From the NCBI GenBank assembly GCA_026014705.1, contig JAOZHU010000031.1, positions 1 through 64,000 on the forward strand: a stretch of 64,000 nt of DNA, written 5' to 3'. This stretch comes from Candidatus Bathyarchaeota archaeon. GTDB taxonomy: Archaea; Thermoproteota; Bathyarchaeia; Bathyarchaeales; Bathycorpusculaceae. The position numbers and the translations under genes are program-made. A model generated the notes under the pieces. That model did not search any database and was not told the origin of the DNA. It saw only the letters and a program-made list of their open reading frames with translations. How positions within the stretch are numbered: the first letter of the stretch is position 1; every line of letters begins with the position of its first letter. Shown one piece after another: positions 33,305 to 43,133 of this stretch.

Positions 33305-36095
33305 GCGCGTCTTCCGCAACTGGAGCCTCTTTGTCGCACTGTTGGTTGGCATAGTTTTGGCGTCTACTTTTTTCGCAAGCATCAACATAAAAGCCAACCT
33401 TGCTGCCCGAGAAGCTCTGGACCAGCAACTCAGCGGCATCATCACAGATTTAGAGTTTAACGCATATCTCAACGTTACAAATTTCGCGTTTGCTATGGAA
33501 AACATTTCAAGCATCGACGGAGTCAAGAAAGTCGATGCTGTAGCTAGGTTCAGCTTGCCCGTATCATTATCAAGCAACAACTACACGACCATCGAGTATA
33601 CTTCAATGGCGTCCATGCCTAATTCTTCACGGATTTATGATGAATGGTTAAACAAGCCTGTAGATGGAATAAAAGAGAATGAAACCTACATCGTAGCAGA
33701 CACGCCCTTGGCGAAAAAAGTCGCCATAGGCGACAACATTTCGGCAGCCATCGAGTTTCCAACCCCAAAATGGGACAATAGAACCATTGTTTACGTCAAT
33801 TTCACCGTAGCAGGATTCGCGGATCTTACTGATACGGGCTACGCGCTTGTTTCAGGGAACACTTTCTATATTTCGCCGCGCACGCCCACAGAAGCCAAGC
33901 AGAGTTATTCTTACAGATGGGACATGATGATTATAAGCTGGGAAAACACACTTGAAAAATTCTGGGTTGACGCTCCGAACGGAACTGTTTCCACGACATT
34001 TTCGATTTATGTCGACCGCGACAAGCTTTTGAGCCCATGGGACACGGCGACATCCGCTAAAAACGTTCAGATAGTAGCTGATAACATAGAGAATAATGTT
34101 CTCGCCAACTTTGAAGCACACGGCTACGTAAATAACATGCTTGGAAGCACATTGGTCAACTTTCAGTATAGTTTCTCAGCTACTTTGTTCAGTTTGATTT
34201 TGGTGTCGCTTCCAGTTTTCTTTGTCGCTTGGTATCTGGGCTCCACTGTTTCCGATGTTTCCTTTAACATGAGAAGACGCGAAATCGGGTTATTATCCAC
34301 GAAGGGTCTCTCAAGCGGGCAAATACAGCGAATGTTTCTAATCGAAGCCTTGGTTATCGGCTTCGTCGGCGGAGCCCTCGGCGTAGTAGGCGGGTTAATT
34401 CTGAACCAAGTGTTCGCGGGCGGTTTTAACTTGGACACGCTGTTTAGTTCTCAACTGTTCAGCCCGTACACCATGGTTTTCACTGTTGTATTCGGAATGA
34501 TTTTGTCTCTTCTGTCAGTGTTTCTATCTGCACGAAGGGCTGCTAGACTTCCAACTGTTGAGGCGCTTAGGGATTACATGCCCATGGAAAGCGTCAAAGC
34601 CTACCGAAAACGATGGCCATGGGTCGCGTTTATTCTTGGAGCCTACAAAGTCACAGCGTACATCGTGGGTGTAAACGTGCCTCAAATCTTGAGCGAGTTG
34701 AGCTTTCAGGGCGGAAGCTACTTCACGGTACTGCTTCTCACTCCCTTCGCGGTACTTGACCAAATTCTCAACTACATTGGCCCTCTGCTGTTCTTCTGGG
34801 GAATCACGAAACTGCTGATTCAGGGGTCACTTAAATTCCAACAGTTAACTGCCAAAGTCTCAGTAATCATGGGTGATTTGGGCGCCTTAGCAGCAAAAAA
34901 CGTTAGACGCAGCCCTGCACGGTTGGCAGCCGTGGCTTTTCTTATTGCCTTCATTATCGGATATGGCGTCCAAGTAACTGGACAACTGGCAAGCGAGCAG
35001 GATTACGCCGTGAGGCAGGTTCAGTATCAGGTTGGGGCTGATGTTACGGTTAGCGTGATAAACGCTACTAAAGCCCCCATTATAATGGGCGATATTTTGG
35101 GGAATGTTACGGGAATAAAGAATGCTACGGTGGAATACACGCTTCGCCAAAACAACGCTGGAACCGTGGTGAAAACCATTGACCCAGATGCTTGGGCTGA
35201 AGTAGCCTATTGTGAGGCGGAGTGGTTCAGCGGAGCCAGCATGGAGCAGGCATTTAACGCAATGAAGGCGGACAACATGACCATTATCCTAGAACGAAGG
35301 GTTGCCAAGCAGTACGATTATGATGTAGGGGACACTATAGGGATAGATTTTCCCTCTGGCCCAAGGAAAATGAAGATTGTCGGTTTCTTTGGACCAGAAC
35401 CTGTGGAATCGGAAATGGACATTTGGGCGCCCTATGTCGTATCCATGTGGTCGTTTGCGCCGATGAACCTATTCAACATGAGCAGCCCATTCAGTGACGC
35501 ATTCAAGCTGGAGTCTTTCGAGACAAAGATACTGCTGAAACTGGATTCAGGCATCAACGGCACAGCGGTTGCAGAGCAAATTCGTGGGCTTGACCTCGAA
35601 ATTTACGGAGTTGACTCTTTTGATGAGCAGTGGAATTATTCCCAGCAGATGACCAACCTGTACACATACAGCAGTTTGCAAGTCGCAGATATTCAGCGTT
35701 TAGGCTTAATCTTCGTTGTCCTCGCCGCTTCAGTGGGAACCGTGTTGATAAGCGTTGTCAGCTTGAGGGAGAGGACACGCGAAGCCACCTTGATGAGCGT
35801 CAGAGGTTTGTCTTACCGGCAGCTGGTATGGATGTTTCTTACCGAGAACATTGCGGTGATCACGTTCGCGGTTATACTCGGCGTGAGCGTTGGGGTGATA
35901 ATTGTTTACGGTAACATAACCTCAACGTACACGATTATCCCTGAAATTGTGAAGAGACGTTTGATTTTCTCAAACGACCTCATAATATCCGCCGCTTCTT
36001 ACATCGGAATGATTTACGCAGCTGCAGTTGGGTCTATCTTGATAATGACATGGCAGTATGTAACTAAACTTGAAAGGATGGTTAGGTTAAGATGA
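33282..36095 (+). CDS. ABC transporter permease, FtsX/MacB-like, duplicated
   Basis: 937 residues: N-terminal helix (NWSLFVALLVGIVLASTFFASI), a large extracytoplasmic domain, three helices of the first FtsX unit (residues about 300-420, with GLSSGQIQRMFLIEALVIG), a linker with helices, a second extracytoplasmic domain and a second FtsX unit (VSVRGLSYRQLVWMF). It has the two-FtsX layout of LolC/MacB-type mechanotransmission systems. It works with the ATPase encoded next, whose ATG overlaps its stop as ATGA. The cargo is unknown: lipoprotein, peptide or envelope remodelling. Confidence 0.88.
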   Translation: MPLLYPIKRVFRNWSLFVALLVGIVLASTFFASINIKANLAAREALDQQLSGIITDLEFNAYLNVTNFAFAMENISSIDGVKKVDAVARFSLPVSLSSNNYTTIEYTSMASMPNSSRIYDEWLNKPVDGIKENETYIVADTPLAKKVAIGDNISAAIEFPTPKWDNRTIVYVNFTVAGFADLTDTGYALVSGNTFYISPRTPTEAKQSYSYRWDMMIISWENTLEKFWVDAPNGTVSTTFSIYVDRDKLLSPWDTATSAKNVQIVADNIENNVLANFEAHGYVNNMLGSTLVNFQYSFSATLFSLILVSLPVFFVAWYLGSTVSDVSFNMRRREIGLLSTKGLSSGQIQRMFLIEALVIGFVGGALGVVGGLILNQVFAGGFNLDTLFSSQLFSPYTMVFTVVFGMILSLLSVFLSARRAARLPTVEALRDYMPMESVKAYRKRWPWVAFILGAYKVTAYIVGVNVPQILSELSFQGGSYFTVLLLTPFAVLDQILNYIGPLLFFWGITKLLIQGSLKFQQLTAKVSVIMGDLGALAAKNVRRSPARLAAVAFLIAFIIGYGVQVTGQLASEQDYAVRQVQYQVGADVTVSVINATKAPIIMGDILGNVTGIKNATVEYTLRQNNAGTVVKTIDPDAWAEVAYCEAEWFSGASMEQAFNAMKADNMTIILERRVAKQYDYDVGDTIGIDFPSGPRKMKIVGFFGPEPVESEMDIWAPYVVSMWSFAPMNLFNMSSPFSDAFKLESFETKILLKLDSGINGTAVAEQIRGLDLEIYGVDSFDEQWNYSQQMTNLYTYSSLQVADIQRLGLIFVVLAASVGTVLISVVSLRERTREATLMSVRGLSYRQLVWMFLTENIAVITFAVILGVSVGVIIVYGNITSTYTIIPEIVKRRLIFSNDLIISAASYIGMIYAAAVGSILIMTWQYVTKLERMVRLR

Positions 36096-36988
36096 AAGGT
36101 TTGGACGTAATAGTCAAAGAATTAGTTAAAGTGCACCGCACGGGAAAAATCGAAGTGCAAGCCCTCCGCGGGCTAAACATGAACGTCAAAGCAGGCGAGT
36201 TAATTGCCATAATAGGTCCAAGCGGAAGCGGAAAAACCACATTACTGAACATAATCGGCGGCTTGGACGAAGCCACTGCAGGCACCGTGATAGTCGGAGA
36301 CTTGAACGTAACAACACAGACCGTGACTCAGCTTGTTGACTACCGAAGAAAAATGGTGGGCCACATATTCCAGACGCTGAATTTGATTCCAACATTAACA
36401 GCAAAAGAAAACATTGAATTCGCCATGATAGCCTCAGGAGTCCCTAGAAAACTCAGAAAAGAACGAGTGCAAGAACTCTTGGAAACAGTCGGTTTAGCTG
36501 ACCGCGCCAATCACAAGCCCGAAGAGCTAAGCGGCGGCGAACAGCAACGCATCGCACTAGCAGCCGCCTTGTCAAATGACGCACCCGTGCTTTTAGCAGA
36601 TGAGCCAACTGGAGAACTGGATACCACAAACGCCAAGATTGTGGTAGAGTACCTCAAGAAAGTGAACCGTGAACTCGGCAAGACAATAATAATGGTGACG
36701 CATGACCCAACCGTTGCCCGAGTGGCACACAGGATACTGCGCATCGAGGACGGCGTGATAAAAATGGCTCAAGCGCCTTCAGAAGTAATAGTCCACGAAA
36801 AAGCAGTCTCATACGTTGACCAGTTGAAGGCGCGAATCGCCGAAATAAACGCTCAGCTGGAAAAGTTAGACAGTGATTTCAGAAGCGAAAAACTGGACGG
36901 AGACGAATACACCGATAAGAGACAAAGCCTGAAACAACTTAAGAACAGCCTCAAAGAAGAACTAGTGCGAATGGGCGTAGTAACATAA
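36092..36988 (+). CDS. ABC transporter ATP-binding protein (MacB/LolD-like)
   Basis: 298 residues. Walker A GPSGSGKTT, Q-loop HIFQTLNLIPTLTAKEN, signature LSGGEQQR, Walker B VLLADEPTGELD, and H-loop MVTHDP. After the ATPase core (about 230 residues) there is a predicted coiled coil (QLKARIAEINAQLEKLDS) ending in a short helix hairpin (DEYTDKRQSLKQLKNSL), unusual for LolD/MacB ATPases. It drives the permease encoded upstream. Confidence 0.92.
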   Translation: MKGLDVIVKELVKVHRTGKIEVQALRGLNMNVKAGELIAIIGPSGSGKTTLLNIIGGLDEATAGTVIVGDLNVTTQTVTQLVDYRRKMVGHIFQTLNLIPTLTAKENIEFAMIASGVPRKLRKERVQELLETVGLADRANHKPEELSGGEQQRIALAAALSNDAPVLLADEPTGELDTTNAKIVVEYLKKVNRELGKTIIMVTHDPTVARVAHRILRIEDGVIKMAQAPSEVIVHEKAVSYVDQLKARIAEINAQLEKLDSDFRSEKLDGDEYTDKRQSLKQLKNSLKEELVRMGVVT

Positions 36989-37363
36989 CCAACGAGACAT
37001 CCAAGTTACTTCATCATTCAAGTCTCAAGATAAATAGCCCAACTTGTTTACGCTCCATTTAGGTAAAGGAACATTAAGCTTCCCTACTGCACATTAGGGT
37101 TACGCTTGTCGGCTATGATATCACAGCCAATGTTTTGACGCATACACCGCCAGCATATTTGCAGCCTATTAGAAACTCATTGCAGAAACCTATAGAGAGT
37201 CTATTCACGCAGACACTTTCAGAGCTATGTTAAGAGTCGTTGAATATATGGAGCTATAGACTGCCTATCGAGCCAGGTCAAAGTCTATAAAACGATAGAA
37301 GACCATTTTCGCAGAGGCTTCTCGCTCAGAGCAGCATGAATGGACATCTGCCTGCAGAATAAA
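36989..37363. other. 375-bp intergenic region with repeat copy B
   Basis: Lies between converging genes (ABC ATPase and the N-type hydrogenase subunit). No supported gene. It carries the second copy of the 51-bp repeat (37154-37204), a further GAGCTATAGACTGCC block at about 37250, and AT-rich ends. Confidence 0.5.
37154..37204. repeat. 51-bp intergenic repeat, copy B
   Basis: Matches copy A at 25010-25060 in 44 of 51 positions and in the same orientation, again downstream of a plus-strand gene. The differences cluster at one four-base block (TGGT/AAAC) plus three single sites. Confidence 0.7.
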
Positions 37364-38857
37364 TTATGGAATTAACGGGAACTGCTGCACCGCGTGCTCT
37401 ATTAAGTCTAAAACTATGTTCGGGTAAACCCCTACAATGATTATTATAGCTACCAAGATAAAAATTGGAACAAGCAGTTTAAACGGCTCCTTAATCTTAG
37501 TTTCATCCTTCGGCTTCTTAGCATACATGTAATTAACAAGCCTGAACAAGTATGCAGTCTGAAGAACACTCATCAATACAAGAATTATAGCCAGCCAACT
37601 GAACTTTGAGTTAACAACCGCGCTGACGACCAGGTACTTAGCCATGAAGCCGCCAGTGGAAGGCACACCAGCGAAAGACAGGGCAGCGATAAACAAGGCT
37701 AAACTTGCAAGAGGCATTTTTCTGCCTAAACCGGAAAAGTCCTCTAAAGTTTTGAAGCCGTAACGGTTGATTAATCCCAAAGTCATAAAAGCCAACGCCG
37801 TGGTTACGCCGCCAACCAGAAAGAAGAACAAGTTACCCCTTAAGCCGTCCGAAGTAACGCTGGTTATAGCCACAAGGTTATATCCTACATCAGCCACGCA
37901 GATGTTCGCTATCAAACGCTTCACGTCATCCTGAATCAAAGCGAACAAGTTGCCAACAACCATCGTTAACGCCGCCATAACCGCCAGCATAAACGTCCAA
38001 TCCAGCACTCCCGGCGGCGTGAGAATGAACACGAGCACGCGTATCAGAACGTAGTAGCTTCCTTGGTCTATCAAGGCGGAAAGAAACGCGGCGGAAGAAG
38101 CAGGCGCAGCAGCGTAAGCGTCAGGCAACCAGAAGTGAAATGGCACAACTGCCGCCTCAATCGCGTAGCCAGCGGCTATAAAAACAAACGCCAACAAGAG
38201 CAAGTGCTTGTCAGCCAAAGTCGTCAAAGCCTGTTTAACAGCCCAGAAATTTAAGGTACCAGTCAACCCGTAAACCAGCGAAAGCCCGAATACAACAAAG
38301 GCTGAGGCGATGATTATCATCACCAAATACTTCAATGCAGAATTCAAAGCCGCAGGTGTCTTCTTATAGACCATTAGGAAACCTGAGCCTGCAGCGGCTG
38401 CTTCCCAGAAAATGAAAAGCGTCAAGAGGTCGCCTGAAAACACGCCGCCTATCAAAGCCGCAGTCAACATCAGCATCACTGCGTAATACCTCTCCGAAGG
38501 CCTTTGACTTGAATCAACATAGAAGACGCTGTAGAGGAAAACAGCCGCGCTCAACGCAGTAAAGATAATCGCCATGTAAACCGACACGCCATCTATCATG
38601 AAGGCGCTCGAAAGCGTAGCAGACGCAGCATCTGTTACGGTTATGTTGAGGAAAGGCTGCGGCGACGGCAAGCCATAATATTTCAGCGTTAAATTAGCCA
38701 CAGCGGCACCTGTGACCGCGAACACGGTGGAGAACCACGCAAGCGTCAAAGCGGTTTTACGGTGGCTCTTGCGTATGGCTTTGAAAACTGGCAGAGTTAA
38801 AAGTGAAAAGGCAACCAAACTGATTATTGGCAAAACAACATCAAAGAGTTCAACCAT
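37364..38857 (-). CDS. nuoN: Antiporter-like membrane subunit N of complex I-type hydrogenase
   Basis: About 497 residues, fourteen helices, last gene of the operon. The helix-5 Glu is kept (FIFWEAAAAGSGF) and the helix-12 Lys is kept (GGFMAKYLVV). But the helix-7 Lys is Glu (AIEAAVVPFHFWLPDA, where NuoN has GFKxSxVPFH) and the helix-8 Lys is Asp (SALIDQGSYY). This should change the half-channel chemistry. ATG 38857 is used; a TTG at 38878 overlaps the M-subunit gene. The reading as N rather than another antiporter subunit rests on operon order and the VPFHFW motif. Confidence 0.88.
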   Translation of the reverse strand: MVELFDVVLPIISLVAFSLLTLPVFKAIRKSHRKTALTLAWFSTVFAVTGAAVANLTLKYYGLPSPQPFLNITVTDAASATLSSAFMIDGVSVYMAIIFTALSAAVFLYSVFYVDSSQRPSERYYAVMLMLTAALIGGVFSGDLLTLFIFWEAAAAGSGFLMVYKKTPAALNSALKYLVMIIIASAFVVFGLSLVYGLTGTLNFWAVKQALTTLADKHLLLLAFVFIAAGYAIEAAVVPFHFWLPDAYAAAPASSAAFLSALIDQGSYYVLIRVLVFILTPPGVLDWTFMLAVMAALTMVVGNLFALIQDDVKRLIANICVADVGYNLVAITSVTSDGLRGNLFFFLVGGVTTALAFMTLGLINRYGFKTLEDFSGLGRKMPLASLALFIAALSFAGVPSTGGFMAKYLVVSAVVNSKFSWLAIILVLMSVLQTAYLFRLVNYMYAKKPKDETKIKEPFKLLVPIFILVAIIIIVGVYPNIVLDLIEHAVQQFPLIP

Positions 38858-38870
38858 CAAGTTCCCCGTC

Positions 38871-40388
38871 TCAGACAAAGCTCACCGTGTTAATCAAGTC
38901 AACGAAGAATGTTGGCCAAATGCCCAGAACAATCACGAACACTATTAGAATAGCCATCGCCGCCTTCATCCAGTTGGGAACATCCAGAATCGTCTTTTCG
39001 CCGCCATTCTTGGGCTGCCCCAAGAAGACACGCGAAGTATACCGCAACGAGTAGGCAAGTGAAACTACTGTGGCAATAAGCATGAAAGCAGTTGGAACAA
39101 GATAAAAATCATCAGCCTTAATCACTTCAAACGCTCCGACAAATATCAGGAACTCGCTTATGAAACACGCGAACGGCGGCGTTCCCGCTATGCTTAATGC
39201 GGCAGTGGTGGAAGAAACAGCGGTGAAAGGCATTTTACCCGCTAAGCCGCCCATTTCGCGAATGTCTCGGGCTTCAGTTTGATGCATGACAGAACCCGCG
39301 GAAAGGAAAAGCAGCCCCTTGCTTACAGCATGGTTAATCAGGTGAAGCACCGTGCCCGTGATAGCTGAAGTTATGGCAATTGTGCCGCCAACTTCAGGCG
39401 CCGCGGAAGGAAACAGCGAAAGCCCAAACATAACGTAACCCATATGCGCAATGCTGGAGTACGCGATTATGCGTTTTATGTCAGTTTCCACAAGCGCAAT
39501 GAATGAGCCGAAAAAGGCCGAGATTACACCGAAAATAGTCAAACCGTGAAGAAAATCAATGCCCACAGTGGTTCCTGCAACTGCTGGAAAAACCGTGCCC
39601 AATGACAAACGCAAAATCGCATAAGCGCCAGCGCTGATGATTACGCCGCTAAGCAACGCCGACATAGTTGCAGGAGCCTCCGAATGCGCGTCAGGCAACC
39701 ACATATGCAAGGGCACAACCGCCATCTTAACAGCGAAGCCAGCGGTCAACGCCAGCAAAATCCACTTTGCCACATCGGGAACATTCATCAAAGCGGCTTG
39801 CGCCGTGAACATGTCTGTGGCTCCTGTAACCATGTAAATTGCGCCTATGCCTAAAAGCACGAAAACGGCGCCAGCGTGAGTGAAAATGAAGAGTTTGAAC
39901 GCGGCTTTGTAGGCGTCTCTGTAGCCCCAGTTGCCTACTATGAAGTAGGCTGGCACAAGCATGAGTTCCCAGCAGAAGTAGAAGAGCAGAAGGTTGGAGG
40001 TTATGAAAACGCCCACGAGACCTATGGAAAGCAAAGTTAGAAGCGCATAATAAACGGCAAGGTTCTTTTTGCCTTCCATGTAGTTTATCGAGAAAAGCGC
40101 AGCGACCACGATTAGAACGGATGTGATTACTGCCATTGACACGCTTATGCCGTCGGCGAAGAGCGTGAACTCTGAATTCAATATTGGAATCCAATTGTAC
40201 GATTCCACGTAACGGTGGTCTGAGCTGCCGAGGATTGATGGAACAGTGGACAACACTAAAGCTATGTTAACGACAGCAAGCAACGCAACTATGATTGCGG
40301 CTGCTTTTGGAGATTTTTTTCCAGCAAAGTATACGAATGGAACGCCCAAAGCGGGCAACAGAAACACTAACAATAGAGCGAATGACAT
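38871..40388 (-). CDS. nuoM: Antiporter-like membrane subunit M of complex I-type hydrogenase
   Basis: 505 residues, fourteen helices. Pumping residues: Glu in YFCWELMLVPAYFIVG and helix-7 Lys in AVKMAVVPLHMWLPDAHSEAP. The helix-8 Lys of NuoM (LLKTAAYG) is a Ser here (IISAGAYAILRL). It sits between L and N genes as in complex I operons. GGAG lies nine bases before the ATG. It is part of the membrane arm that couples electron flow to H+ or Na+ transport. Confidence 0.9.
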   Translation of the reverse strand: MSFALLLVFLLPALGVPFVYFAGKKSPKAAAIIVALLAVVNIALVLSTVPSILGSSDHRYVESYNWIPILNSEFTLFADGISVSMAVITSVLIVVAALFSINYMEGKKNLAVYYALLTLLSIGLVGVFITSNLLLFYFCWELMLVPAYFIVGNWGYRDAYKAAFKLFIFTHAGAVFVLLGIGAIYMVTGATDMFTAQAALMNVPDVAKWILLALTAGFAVKMAVVPLHMWLPDAHSEAPATMSALLSGVIISAGAYAILRLSLGTVFPAVAGTTVGIDFLHGLTIFGVISAFFGSFIALVETDIKRIIAYSSIAHMGYVMFGLSLFPSAAPEVGGTIAITSAITGTVLHLINHAVSKGLLFLSAGSVMHQTEARDIREMGGLAGKMPFTAVSSTTAALSIAGTPPFACFISEFLIFVGAFEVIKADDFYLVPTAFMLIATVVSLAYSLRYTSRVFLGQPKNGGEKTILDVPNWMKAAMAILIVFVIVLGIWPTFFVDLINTVSFV

Positions 40389-40392
40389 TTTT

Positions 40393-42354
40393 CTATACTC
40401 CTATCGTGACTATTATTAAGACTAATATGAGCAAGAACCCCAGCAAGGCAGCGGCTATGTAATGCTGAAGAGAGGAAGAAGGCACTTTCTTCATTTGCGA
40501 GGCAGACCGCAAAGTTCTATGCGCTACTATACTGAGCAGTTCGTCCGCTAAAACATCAAGGTATTTATGAACCGCGTTTGCCAAACTGACAATCGAGGAG
40601 GCAACAAGCTGAGGAAAGTTTCCGAAGACTGAGCCCTCAAGACGGCGAACGCCGCTGGAGAAGCTGACTACTCCTCTTGCTATTATTTTTTCGTAAAAAT
40701 CATCAAAAAAGTAACCGTGCTTGAGAACCACGGCTAAAGGATTTGAACTGTTTCGACGTTTCATCATAACCTCAGAGTTCTTGTAGTAAGTTAGATATAT
40801 AATTAAGCCAACTGGTCCCAGAATAGCGAAGAAAATAGGCGTCTCCAAGTTCAAAAACGCGCCGAGCAAACTCAATTCGCCTTCAGCGTGAATGCGCATA
40901 AAGACACCGAGCCAAGGCTCCACGAACCCCCAAGCAATACACAAAACAGCCAACACAACGGCGGGCAGCAACATCAGCTTTGGCGCCTCGTGTACATGAA
41001 GCTTCTCCAAATGCTCTGATTTCTTACCCATAAAAGTCAACGCCGTAAATCTGAGGCTGTATGCAAACGTGAGCGCTGCAGTAGCATAAAGCAAAATCAC
41101 CTGAAAAAGATTCCCAGTTTCAGTGGCACTGGTGATAATTAGTCCCTTGCTGAAAAACGCTGCAAAAGGAGGCAGCCCACTGGTGGTCACAATCATGATT
41201 ATGCTTAATGCAAACGTCAGGGGCATTATTTTTCTCAACCCGCCCATCAGTCGCATGTCCCGTGTGCCAACAGCGTGGATTATGCCGCCCGCCAGCAAGA
41301 AGCCGAGTCCTTCGAAGAAAGCGTGGCTTACCATGTGGAACAGACTGGCAAACCAACCTAAATCCGAGTGCGCCGTAACAGTGCCTAACGCAGCCATCAT
41401 GAAACCAAGCTGGCTAATCGTCGAGTAAGCAAGAACACCTTTAATGTCGTGTGTGTGCATTGCCAATGTTGCACCCAAGAAAGCAGTGAGAACACCTATC
41501 CAAGCCACGGTGGGTAACCACATCGGAAGCGAAAAGGCTAGCGGTCCCAAAATCAGGATTAACCGTGCGATTAGGTATACGCCTGCTTTCACCATGGTTG
41601 CGGCGTGCAGCAAAGCGCTGACTGAGGTCGGAGCTTCCATTGCACTGTAGAGCCACGTGTGCAGGGGTAGTTGAGCGGATTTGGCTATGGCGCCACCAAG
41701 TACCAGAAAAGCTATGGCGGTCAGAGTTGGCAAGGGTATTGTTGCGATGTGGTCTATGGTGTATCGGAAGGAGAACGAGCCTAAACTCGCATAGAGTAGC
41801 CCTATGGCAGCCAGCAGGCAGATGTCGCCTATGCGGGTCATCAGGAAGACTTTGGCGCCTGCTCGGACAGATTCAGGGCGCTTATACCAGAATGAAATCA
41901 GCGAGTAAGAGCATAAACCCACCATCTCCCAGAAGATGAACATTTGAAGGAAATTATCCGAGATTACTAAGCCTATCATTGAACCGATAAAAAGCAACAG
42001 GAAAAAGTAATAGCGCGTTAAGCCTTCTTCACCTTTCATGTACCCCAAGGAGTAAATGGCTATTATCAGTCCAAAGAAGGCTACGAGAACCGTGAACAAA
42101 ACGCTGAGCGGGTCAATGAAGACGCCGGCGGTTATTCCTGAGGATGGAATCCAAGGTGCAGATGATTCCAATGCCTCTTCTGAGCTAAAATAAACATTGG
42201 GAACAAGGGAGAAAGCCAACGCAACGATAATTAAGCTAATTATCACGACAAAGGCGTTTCTTGCTTTTCCACTCTTGCGCCCAATTAATGGCACAAACAA
42301 GCTGGAAACCAGCGGAAGTATCCAAACAAGCCATGACGATACATCAGACAACAA
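40393..42354 (-). CDS. nuoL: Antiporter-like membrane subunit L of complex I-type hydrogenase
   Basis: 653 residues. Classic NuoL motifs: FIFWEMVGLCSYSLISFW, AKSAQLPLHTWLYSAMEAPTSVSALLHAATMVKAG with helix-7 Lys and helix-8 His, and HAFFEGLGFLLAGGIIHA. The C-terminal 200 residues contain a long predicted amphipathic region and a final helix (AALLGFLLILVLIIV), like the lateral helix of NuoL. It starts at TTG 42354, directly after the stop of the K gene. It is the likely distal pump. Confidence 0.92.
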   Translation of the reverse strand: MLSDVSSWLVWILPLVSSLFVPLIGRKSGKARNAFVVIISLIIVALAFSLVPNVYFSSEEALESSAPWIPSSGITAGVFIDPLSVLFTVLVAFFGLIIAIYSLGYMKGEEGLTRYYFFLLLFIGSMIGLVISDNFLQMFIFWEMVGLCSYSLISFWYKRPESVRAGAKVFLMTRIGDICLLAAIGLLYASLGSFSFRYTIDHIATIPLPTLTAIAFLVLGGAIAKSAQLPLHTWLYSAMEAPTSVSALLHAATMVKAGVYLIARLILILGPLAFSLPMWLPTVAWIGVLTAFLGATLAMHTHDIKGVLAYSTISQLGFMMAALGTVTAHSDLGWFASLFHMVSHAFFEGLGFLLAGGIIHAVGTRDMRLMGGLRKIMPLTFALSIIMIVTTSGLPPFAAFFSKGLIITSATETGNLFQVILLYATAALTFAYSLRFTALTFMGKKSEHLEKLHVHEAPKLMLLPAVVLAVLCIAWGFVEPWLGVFMRIHAEGELSLLGAFLNLETPIFFAILGPVGLIIYLTYYKNSEVMMKRRNSSNPLAVVLKHGYFFDDFYEKIIARGVVSFSSGVRRLEGSVFGNFPQLVASSIVSLANAVHKYLDVLADELLSIVAHRTLRSASQMKKVPSSSLQHYIAAALLGFLLILVLIIVTIGV

Positions 42355-42672
42355 CTATGCTTCAGCCTCTTCCTGTTCCTTGCTTTGTTCACTTTTCACC
42401 AATTCACCAATGTCGCTTGTCCCGTATTTCCTCTGGACAACCACTAACAGCCCCAAGATTACGGCGCTTACGCAAGTGTCCGTGGCGAACGCCAATATCA
42501 GGAATGCTTCACCCAAGCCCTTACTTAAAGCAGGGGTGAGCATCACAAAGTTCAGCGTCGCAGCTGTAGCGATTAATTCAACTGAAACGAAAACTTTCAG
42601 CAAGTGGCGTTTTGTTAGCAAGCCGTAAATCCCAATCGCCAACAAAATCAATGACAAAATCACAAAGTCCAT
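42355..42672 (-). CDS. nuoK: Membrane subunit K of complex I-type hydrogenase
   Basis: 105 residues, three helices. The first conserved Glu is present (FVSVELIATAATLNFV). At the second acidic site the sequence is ATDTCVSAVILGL, so the usual Glu appears to be Asp. NuoK is homologous to MrpC/MnhC and HyfE. The ATG shares one base with the stop of the J gene (TAATG). Confidence 0.9.
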   Translation of the reverse strand: MDFVILSLILLAIGIYGLLTKRHLLKVFVSVELIATAATLNFVMLTPALSKGLGEAFLILAFATDTCVSAVILGLLVVVQRKYGTSDIGELVKSEQSKEQEEAEA

Positions 42673-43133
42673 TATCGTGCACCTTTCCTTCTTTCATGCA
42701 ACACTATGGCTATGCCTAAAGCCACAGCCATCATGACTAGCCCCTGCAAAACAACATCCACAGCTCTTAGGTTCCATAGTGCTTCTTCAAACGAAACGCT
42801 TGAAACGGCGCTGGTTGAACCTGAAATTGAGAAGAATATAGTGGGCAGAGACAAGATTGCGCCAGCAGCAATAATTGTAAACAGGTTTTTCCGCTGGGGT
42901 TTCTTTGCTGGTTTCTCGCTAAGCATCTCCCCTGACAAGAAAAGAATAGCCAATGTTCCAGCACCTACAGCAAACTGGAAAATTGCGACAAAAAGAGCAT
43001 CTGCAAAAACATATAAAAGCGCAATAAAAACAAAAGTGTTCGCTAAAGCAGCAACAGAATAAACGGCTTCATCAAGAAAAATCGCTAAGCAAGCTGAAAT
43101 TACTAGTCCTACCGAGAGTACCTCAAAGATCAT
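42672..43133 (-). CDS. nuoJ: Membrane subunit J of complex I-type hydrogenase
   Basis: 153 residues with five predicted helices. DEAVYSVAALANTFVFIALLYVF and FAVGAGTLAILFLSGEML match NuoJ, including the pi-bulge region around the third helix. Its presence separates this operon from Hyc and Hyf, which lack J. It overlaps the I gene by ATGA. Confidence 0.85.
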   Translation of the reverse strand: MIFEVLSVGLVISACLAIFLDEAVYSVAALANTFVFIALLYVFADALFVAIFQFAVGAGTLAILFLSGEMLSEKPAKKPQRKNLFTIIAAGAILSLPTIFFSISGSTSAVSSVSFEEALWNLRAVDVVLQGLVMMAVALGIAIVLHERRKGAR

